From positions 1 to 39,317 of the forward strand of contig SHBV01000027.1 of assembly GCA_004211885.1 (NCBI GenBank): a DNA stretch of 39,317 nt, in the 5' to 3' direction. Within the stretch, counting starts at the first letter, position 1. Each line of letters starts with the position of its first letter. Below are positions 33,335 through 39,317 of this stretch, in pieces. The DNA is from Verrucomicrobiaceae bacterium (GTDB taxonomy: Bacteria; Verrucomicrobiota; Verrucomicrobiia; Verrucomicrobiales; DEV007). The position numbers were made by a program, and so were the translations under genes. The notes beneath the pieces were generated by a model. It made no database searches. It had not been told where the DNA came from and worked only from the letters and a program-made list of their open reading frames with translations.

Positions 33335-34753
33335 ATGCATTGTAATAGATTTAGACCGCAGCCTTTTAGTCGTAGAGACTTATTAAAGGGATCAGGAATA
33401 GGGTTCGGGGCCTTTGCCTTGGATGCTCTTTTGATGCAAGATTCATCAGCTTCTAATGGTAAAGGAATGATAGGTACTCACCATGAAGTGAAAGCGAAGA
33501 GTATCATTTTTCTTTACATGGATGGAGGAGTTTCGCATGTGGATTCGTTTGATCCAAAGCCTTTGCTAAAAGAGCATAACGGTAAGGACCCTTCTAAGTT
33601 CTTTAAGGTTGCTCCGACACAGTTCAATAATAATGGAAAAATTTTAGCAAGTCCCTGGGGCTTTAAGGAGTACGGCAAGAGCGGAATTCCGATCAGTGAC
33701 CTTTTCCCTAACATAGCGAAGCACGCTGACAAGCTCGCCGTAGTACGCTCAATGACATCGAAATTCTCTGAGCACACGAACGCTAATTATTTTTTGCACA
33801 CTGGTAGTGGGGTACAAGGTCGCCCAAGCATGGGTTCATGGGTCACTTATGGGCTAGGCAGTGAGAGTAAAGATTTGCCTGGATTTGTTGTAGTGAATGG
33901 AGGTCTAACGCCTCCTGGCGGGCTCGATAACTTTAATAGCGGTTTTTTGCCTGCAGCTTATCAAGGATCAGTCTTCAAGCCACAAGCGTCACCAGTCGCG
34001 AATATTAAGCGTCGCGAATCTGATTCTATTCATCAGCAAAGGAAACTTGATTTGGTAGCAAAACTAGATAAGGGAATGTCTAATCTTACGGGGGGTCAGG
34101 ACGCGATTGAGTCAGCTATCAAGAATTATGAGATGGCATTTCGTATGCAAAACTCAGTGCCTGAACTGGCCGATTTATCGAATGAATCGGATTCCATGAA
34201 AGAACTTTATGGGATGAATCATAAGTATGACAAGACACGTATTTTTGCATCGGAATGTTTGATGGCGCGTAGATTAGTGGAGAGGGGAGTCCGTTTCATA
34301 GAGCTGACATGTCCTAATTGCGGCCATGATAGGTGGGACGCGCATGGTAATCTTAAGCGTAATCATGAAGATAACTCGAGGGCAGTTGATCAGCCCATTT
34401 CTGCTTTATTGGAGGACCTTGAGCAGAGAGGAATGCTAAAAGAGACTCTAGTTGTATGGGCAGGTGAATTTGGTCGAACTCCTTTCGCTCAAGGAAGTAA
34501 CGGTAGGGACCATCATCCTTTTGCGTATTCAATGTGGATGGCTGGAGGAGGAATCAAGGGAGGGACAGTCTACGGAAAGACTGATGAATTTGGATATCAT
34601 GTCACTGAAGGAAAGGCTGAAATACATGACCTCCATGCTACGATGTTGCATCTGCTTGGAGTCGATCATGAGCGTAGTACATATAGATTCAGTGGTAGGG
34701 ACATGAGGCTAACGGATGTGCATGGTCATGTGCTTCATGACATCATTTCATAA
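33335..34753 (+). CDS. DUF1501 protein with twin-arginine signal
   Basis: A 472-residue protein. N-terminal FSRRDLLKGSGIGFGAFAL is a twin-arginine (Tat) export signal (Arg13-Arg14). The rest is of the alkaline-phosphatase/sulfatase-like fold family DUF1501: SIIFLYMDGGVSHVDSFDPKP, LAVVRSMTS, EFGRTPFAQGSNGRDHHPFAYSMWMAGGGIKGG. It has metal-ligand-like Asp and His residues but no FGly cysteine. It follows the DUF1553 gene by 9 bases and is surely its partner. Exported folded, possibly with a bound metal. Confidence 0.95.
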   Translation: MHCNRFRPQPFSRRDLLKGSGIGFGAFALDALLMQDSSASNGKGMIGTHHEVKAKSIIFLYMDGGVSHVDSFDPKPLLKEHNGKDPSKFFKVAPTQFNNNGKILASPWGFKEYGKSGIPISDLFPNIAKHADKLAVVRSMTSKFSEHTNANYFLHTGSGVQGRPSMGSWVTYGLGSESKDLPGFVVVNGGLTPPGGLDNFNSGFLPAAYQGSVFKPQASPVANIKRRESDSIHQQRKLDLVAKLDKGMSNLTGGQDAIESAIKNYEMAFRMQNSVPELADLSNESDSMKELYGMNHKYDKTRIFASECLMARRLVERGVRFIELTCPNCGHDRWDAHGNLKRNHEDNSRAVDQPISALLEDLEQRGMLKETLVVWAGEFGRTPFAQGSNGRDHHPFAYSMWMAGGGIKGGTVYGKTDEFGYHVTEGKAEIHDLHATMLHLLGVDHERSTYRFSGRDMRLTDVHGHVLHDIIS

Positions 34754-34817
34754 TTTGTATTATTTTAATGAGTGATCATTGCTAATGATTCGGTAGTTTG
34801 ATAAAAAAGGTACTTCA

Positions 34818-35630
34818 ATGGGCGCTAAACAGTCTAAGAAAGTTAAGTCTAAAAAGAAACCGAAACCGGTTGTTGAAATTAAAGGTCTGACAGTGCGTTA
34901 TGACCGTGTTGTTTTGCGCAAGATTTCCTGGAAAATCAAACGCGGGGAACAGTGGGTTCTGCTGGGATCTAATGGTTCAGGTAAAACGACTCTCCTAATG
35001 TCAATGGCGGGATATGTGACTCCCACGAGAGGAGACGTTATTATTGGCGATGAGGATGTCGCTTGGAGTGAACTGCGAAAGAGAATCGGCGTCGTTAGTG
35101 CGAGCATTGCTCAGAAAATAGATCCTTCTGAAACGGTTTTTGAAGTAGTATTGAGTGGTAAGAATGCAATGATTAATCATTGGGGTAAGATTCCTAGGGA
35201 GGATAGAAAAGCGGCAAAGAAGGCGCTCAGGAAGGTAGAAGTAGAGCATTTGAGGAACCGGCCTTGGGGAGTCATCTCTCAAGGTGAAAGGCAGAGGGCA
35301 CTGGTAGGAAGGGCATTAATGTGCAAACCCAAATTACTAATCCTTGATGAACCATGCGCTGGCCTTGACCCTGTCGCGCGAGAGGATTTTCTAGAATTTG
35401 TTAACAGACTAGCCTCCCGAAAGAGGGGTGCTCCAACATTAGTACTAGTGACTCACCATGTAGAAGAAATAATTCCTACTATTACCCATGCGGCATTACT
35501 TAATGATGGAGAGTTTGTAGAAGCGGGGCCAGTAGAAGAAACTTTAAAAACAAGTAAACTGAGGAAAACGTTTGGCGAAAGTGTTAGCTTGCGTAAATCG
35601 GCAGGAAGATATCGACTAAAAGTCGATTAA
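34818..35630 (+). CDS. ABC transporter ATP-binding protein (ModF/PhnK-like, no permease nearby)
   Basis: A 270-residue ABC ATPase. A Lys-rich start (about 17 residues) precedes Walker A GSNGSGKTT (50-58). The signature motif is SQGERQ (154-159), Walker B LLILDEP (173-179), followed by the D-loop and THHVEEI switch. The gene has no permease neighbour and lies between the DUF1501 and sulfatase genes, so its partner is unknown. A reasonable RBS (AAGG) lies 8 bases before the ATG. The sulfatase starts 21 bases later. Confidence 0.93.
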   Translation: MGAKQSKKVKSKKKPKPVVEIKGLTVRYDRVVLRKISWKIKRGEQWVLLGSNGSGKTTLLMSMAGYVTPTRGDVIIGDEDVAWSELRKRIGVVSASIAQKIDPSETVFEVVLSGKNAMINHWGKIPREDRKAAKKALRKVEVEHLRNRPWGVISQGERQRALVGRALMCKPKLLILDEPCAGLDPVAREDFLEFVNRLASRKRGAPTLVLVTHHVEEIIPTITHAALLNDGEFVEAGPVEETLKTSKLRKTFGESVSLRKSAGRYRLKVD

Positions 35631-35651
35631 TAAACTAAGAAAAAATATCAG

Positions 35652-37130
35652 ATGAAGTTTTACTCAATAATATTATTTATTTTCCCTTTATTCGTTTTAG
35701 CCTCTCAGGCTTCAGAGCTAAAGGGTTCACGTCCAAATATCATCTTAATAATAACAGATGATCAAGGGTATGGTCCTATCGGCGCGAATGGACACCCATG
35801 GATTAAAACTCCAAACCTTGATCGCATGCATGGACAGAGCACTAGGTTTGAGAGATTTTTAGTCAGTCCTACATGTTCACCTACGCGTTCAGCCATAATG
35901 GGAGGGAGGCATCCCCTCAAGAATGGAGTCACTCATACCATACTTGAACGGGAAAGGATGTCCCTTGGTACAGTGACGGTTGCTCAGCACCTTAAAGAGG
36001 CAAAGTACAATACCGGAATATTTGGAAAGTGGCACTTAGGTGATGAGGCTAAGTACCAACCAAATAATAGAGGTTTTGATGAGGTTTTCATTCATGGGGC
36101 TGGGGGGATAGGGCAATCCTATGCCTGTAGCTGCGCAGATGCCCCAGGGAATAAATATTTTGATCCAGTGATTCGTCATAATGGAAAGTTTGTGAAGACT
36201 AAGGGATACTGCACTGATTTGTTTTTTACTGCGGCTCTTGGATGGATAAAAAAAATGAAAGAGGCGGACGAACCTTTTTTTGCATACATTACCACGAATG
36301 CACCCCATGGCCCATTCATTGCGCCTCCGAGTAACACAAAACGGTTCAAGGACATAGGATTCGGTAATGCTCAGGCAGGATTTTACGGAATGATAGAGAA
36401 CATTGATGAGAATGTGGGGAGGCTCTCAGCACAAATATCTGAGTGGGAATTGGATGAAAATACGATGCTAATTTTCATGTCTGATAACGGGATGACGGGC
36501 GGGGGAAGTGGTCGGCGTGGGAAAGAAGTCGCTAAGGGCTATCCTTTTTATAATGCGGGGCAAAAAGGTCTCAAGGGAAGCGTTGAGGAAGGTGGAGTGA
36601 GGGTCCCATTTTTTGTTCGTTGGAAAGGGAAAGTTCAGGAAAATAAAAGCGTTCAAAAAATGGCCGCTCATATAGATATATTTCCAACATTTGCTGAGTT
36701 GGCCGGTCTCAAGATGAGTGAGAATTTAAAGAAGCAAGTCGATGGCCGTAGCCTCCTCCCTCTCATTGAAAATCCTGAAGTGGATTGGGCTGACCGATAC
36801 TTATTCTCTCAGAGAGCACGCTGGAAGACAGGGTCCGAACCTAATGATCATATGTGGAAGGCGTTCTCTGTAAGGAATCAAAGGTATCGTTTAGTGGGGG
36901 ATGCTCTGTTTGATATGGAAAAGGACCCTGGTCAGGAAATAAACATCGCGGAAAAGAAGCCTGCACTCGTTAAAAAAATGCGAGATGCGTATGAAGATTT
37001 CTGGAAAGAGGCTAGACCATTGATGGTTAATGAGAAGGCTCCAATGTCACCTGTAAGGCCATATCATGTCTGGTACCGGGAACAAATGGATGATGGGGGG
37101 ATTCCTGTTTGGAAAGTTCCCCAGCTTTAG
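35652..37130 (+). CDS. Exported sulfatase (FGly type)
   Basis: A 492-residue S1-family sulfatase. Signal peptide MKFYSIILFIFPLFVLASQA. ILIITDDQGY (31-40) binds the metal; Cys75 in CSPTRSAIMGG is the residue converted to formylglycine. GKWHLGD, TNAPHGPFIAP and SDNGMTGG complete the active site. It belongs to a group close to arylsulfatase A. Acts on sulfate esters outside the cytoplasm. It differs clearly from the sulfatase at 10060-8624, so these are not recent duplicates. Confidence 0.95.
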   Translation: MKFYSIILFIFPLFVLASQASELKGSRPNIILIITDDQGYGPIGANGHPWIKTPNLDRMHGQSTRFERFLVSPTCSPTRSAIMGGRHPLKNGVTHTILERERMSLGTVTVAQHLKEAKYNTGIFGKWHLGDEAKYQPNNRGFDEVFIHGAGGIGQSYACSCADAPGNKYFDPVIRHNGKFVKTKGYCTDLFFTAALGWIKKMKEADEPFFAYITTNAPHGPFIAPPSNTKRFKDIGFGNAQAGFYGMIENIDENVGRLSAQISEWELDENTMLIFMSDNGMTGGGSGRRGKEVAKGYPFYNAGQKGLKGSVEEGGVRVPFFVRWKGKVQENKSVQKMAAHIDIFPTFAELAGLKMSENLKKQVDGRSLLPLIENPEVDWADRYLFSQRARWKTGSEPNDHMWKAFSVRNQRYRLVGDALFDMEKDPGQEINIAEKKPALVKKMRDAYEDFWKEARPLMVNEKAPMSPVRPYHVWYREQMDDGGIPVWKVPQL

Positions 37131-37196
37131 TTTAGCCAAATAATATAAAATGCTGAGTATTATTGACCTGAGTGAGGCTTGGCATGAAGATTTGGT

Positions 37197-39317
37197 GTGT
37201 CGGTAGTTCGATTTGTCATTCTATTAACTTCATTATATTTATTTTTCGGGTGTGAGAATAAATCTAGAAAAGAGGTCCGGAGTTCTCCTGTAAGTAATGA
37301 TCTTGTCGATTTAAATAAGAGAAAGTTTGAACGAAATGACAGAGAATTTTCACGGGGAAGTTCAGGGATTGATTTTCACTCTAAGTCTTCTTTGATTCAT
37401 AATGTTAGTTCTTCATGGAGTACTGAAGAAGTCACTGTTGAAATAGAGAGTTTATTTAATAGAATGCTTTTATCTGCGGACGATGCAGCGAAGATGATAA
37501 GTAATGATTTTCGTGGGATGGAATTAGTTCCTTCTTCTGTTGGAAAAATCTTATTAAAGTCCGATGAGATTTCGCTGTGGGAAGGGGCCGAGGAAGAACG
37601 TCATGTAGGCAAGACAAAGTTCATTCAGTCCTTATTGGAATTGCCCAAAAAATTCCCTTCGGGTAATTACCTCAAAGTGGTCGAAATATCGGGTCAGGAA
37701 AGGTCATTCAAGGCTTCGCTCATTGTTGATCACTTAGGCGAATACAAGGAGGCTCATGCGGAGTGGGTTTGTGAATGGACTAGGGGCTCTGATGGGGAAT
37801 TGAAATTACTTGCCTTCGAGAGAAAAAACTATTTAGAGCTAAGATCTGACAAGGAGATCCTTTATAATGATTATACTCATAAGGTCTTAGGACAAACTCC
37901 TCATTATGATATCCAGATCAATAAAGGCATTTCTGAATGGGCTGGCCTAATAACCAAGTTCGGCGACTTGGCGATGACTGGTCACCATGGATTAGCTGTT
38001 GGGGATGTGAACGGCGATGGAAGAGATGACTTGTTTGTATGTGATGGGGGAAGTTTGCCAAATAGGTTATATGTTCAGAATGAGGATGGGACGGCAACGG
38101 ATGTCTCAGTGAATGCTGGCACTGATTGGTATGAAGATTCTCGAGCAGCTCTTCTATTAGATTTAGATAATGACGGGGATCAGGATCTGGTCGTTGCTAC
38201 TATAGCTATGATTGTTTTTGCGGAAAATGATGGGAATGGTCAATTCACAATCAGAGGAGGCTTTCCTGGTGCCCAATATCCATTCTCTTTAAGTTCATCA
38301 GATTTTGATTTGGATGGTGACCTTGACGTGTATGTTTGTATTTATGGAGAAGGGGACAGAGGCGCTGGGTCCAGAGGGTTTGATGAGCGGGCCCCTGTCC
38401 CTTTCCAGGATGCTAAGAATGGGGGCAAAAATGTTCTCTTAGTTAATCGTGGAGGATTTTCTTTTACTGATGAAACTGAATCTGTTGGCCTTGGGGCTAA
38501 TAATAACAGGTGGAGCTTTTCTGCTTCGTGGGAGGATTATGATAATGATGGAGACCCGGACCTCTATGTGGCGAATGATTTTGGGCGTAATTGTATGTAT
38601 AGAAATGACGAAGGGTATTTTACTGAAGATGCTAAAGCGTTAGGATTAGAGGATACAGGAGCGGGGATGTCCGTGTCATGGGGTGACTATGATAGGGACG
38701 GTATCTTTGACCTTTATGTTGGAAATATGTTTTCTGCAGCGGGTAATAGGGTAGGAGCACAAGATAAATTTGCTCCGGGCAGGGGCCTTAATGAAATACA
38801 GGAAATGAGGAAAATGTACCGAGGGAACACTCTTTATCGGGGCACTGAAGGAAGATTTTCTAACGTGACTAGGGATGCCCGAGTTTCGATGGGGCGATGG
38901 GCATGGAGTTCGGGATTTGTAGATATAAATAATGATGGTTGGGAAGATATAGTAATTGCGAACGGGTACATAACGGGTTGGAATAAGGAAGATGACTTGT
39001 GAAGTTTCTTTTGGCGTCAGGTCGTTTCGCCTAGTCCAGTCGATGAAAATGATAAAGTTAAGATTTCAAGTTACTCTGATTCTTGGGGCGAATTAGTTAA
39101 CGCAGTTCGTAGAGGTAATTCATGGAGCGGGAATGAGAGGAATTCTATTTATGTGAACATGAGTGGAGATGGGTTTGCTAATTTTTCTCATCTGAGCGGG
39201 CTAGGTTTAAATGATGATGGAAGGGCATTGGCTGTGTGTGATTGGGACCGGGACGGGGACCAAGACATTTGGCTTCGTAACCGCAATGCTCCGCGATTAA
39301 GATTAATGTTAAACGAC
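37197..39317 (+). CDS. FG-GAP/VCBS repeat lipoprotein (UnbV/ASPIC-like), candidate selenoprotein with in-frame UGA; 3' end outside window
   Basis: Start GTG 37197 (a stop at 37185 excludes earlier starts). Signal sequence with lipobox-like LFFGC (Cys19). Residues about 80-230 form an N-terminal domain of unknown type. From about 260, FG-GAP repeats with Asp-rich calcium-loop motifs follow: DVNGDGRDD, DLDNDGDQD, DFDLDGDLD, DYDNDGDPD, DYDRDGIFD, DINNDGWED. At 39000-39002 a TGA (residue 602) falls in NKEDDL-U-SFFWRQVV, and the frame stays open to the window end, 105 codons with a further repeat (DWDRDGDQD) and the RNRNAPRLRL segment seen before UnbV domains. So the UGA is inside one protein. Sec is supported by a SECIS-like hairpin after it and by selB. 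From memory, relatives seem to carry Cys here, but this was not checked. A true stop or sequencing error are the alternatives. Confidence 0.85.
39000..39033 (+). promoter_or_regulatory. Candidate bacterial SECIS element of the FG-GAP/UnbV gene
   Basis: UGA at 39000-39002 is followed by 10 bases, then stem GGCG (39013-39016) pairing with CGCC (39028-39031), and an 11-base loop UCAGGUCGUUU (39017-39027). The loop contains CAGGUC, the same core as in the E. coli fdhF SECIS apical loop, where the GGU bases contact SelB. A U-U mismatch outside the stem is followed by a U-A pair. The loop starts 15 bases after the UGA. Folded by eye. Confidence 0.6.

Noticed and set aside
37184..37258. ATG at 37184 as a separate small gene before the FG-GAP protein
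   Set aside because: The short frame ends at TGA 37254-37256 with no recognisable content and overlaps the lipoprotein signal peptide in another frame.
1..39317. tRNA genes (including tRNA-Sec), CRISPR arrays, insertion sequences, Rho-independent terminators
   Set aside because: No cloverleaf with T-loop consensus, no spaced direct repeats, no transposase and no convincing GC hairpin followed by a T run were seen by eye; a tRNAscan or terminator search would be needed for certainty.

Overview
The window looks like a chromosomal piece of a PVC-superphylum bacterium, most likely a marine or aquatic member of Verrucomicrobiota. This rests on family content: a planctomycete-type cytochrome c protein of the DUF1549/DUF1553 class, DUF1501, DUF1080, two FGly-type sulfatases, an HtrA protease fused to PA14, and an FG-GAP/UnbV protein, together with AT-rich DNA and few clear Shine-Dalgarno sites. 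No rRNA, tRNA, CRISPR array, insertion sequence or phage gene was recognised.

Layout. 1-770: C-terminal end of a repeat-rich, membrane-anchored protein. 781-1317 (-): exported peroxiredoxin interrupted by an in-frame UGA. 1498-5944 (+): two exported amidohydrolase-family proteins. 10904-5964 (-): apparent operon of DUF1080, sulfatase, HtrA-PA14 and a Gfo/Idh/MocA oxidoreductase. 11059-12802 (+): a membrane protein and a double-ACT protein. 12812-13975 (-): MGDG-synthase-like glycosyltransferase. 14070-18945 (+): mtnA, tmk, holB, glycerate kinase and fabD. 21433-18948 (-): a lipoprotein translationally coupled to selB. 21616-24383 (+): medium-chain dehydrogenase, SDR and TIM-barrel isomerase, a likely sugar or polyol route. 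24483-29929 (+): decayed desaturase remnant, cytochrome P450, unknown membrane protein, KAS III-like enzyme and flavin monooxygenase. 30044 to the end (+): cytochrome/DUF1553, DUF1501, ABC ATPase, sulfatase and an FG-GAP/UnbV lipoprotein.

The main result is a selenocysteine theme. The window encodes SelB, the selenocysteine-specific elongation factor, and two genes whose reading frames run straight through a UGA. In the peroxiredoxin the UGA sits exactly at the peroxidatic cysteine (P-x3-T-x2-U-x4-C). In the FG-GAP/UnbV lipoprotein the UGA at 39000-39002 is followed by at least 105 open codons that continue the same protein family. Both UGAs are followed by hairpins of bacterial SECIS type with a G-containing apical loop. 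The peroxiredoxin belongs to a known kind of selenoprotein; the FG-GAP/UnbV protein is one I do not know as a selenoprotein and is the strongest candidate for something undescribed.

A second item of interest is the P450 / unknown / KAS III / FMO cluster, which looks like an uncharacterised fatty-acyl modification pathway next to a dead desaturase.
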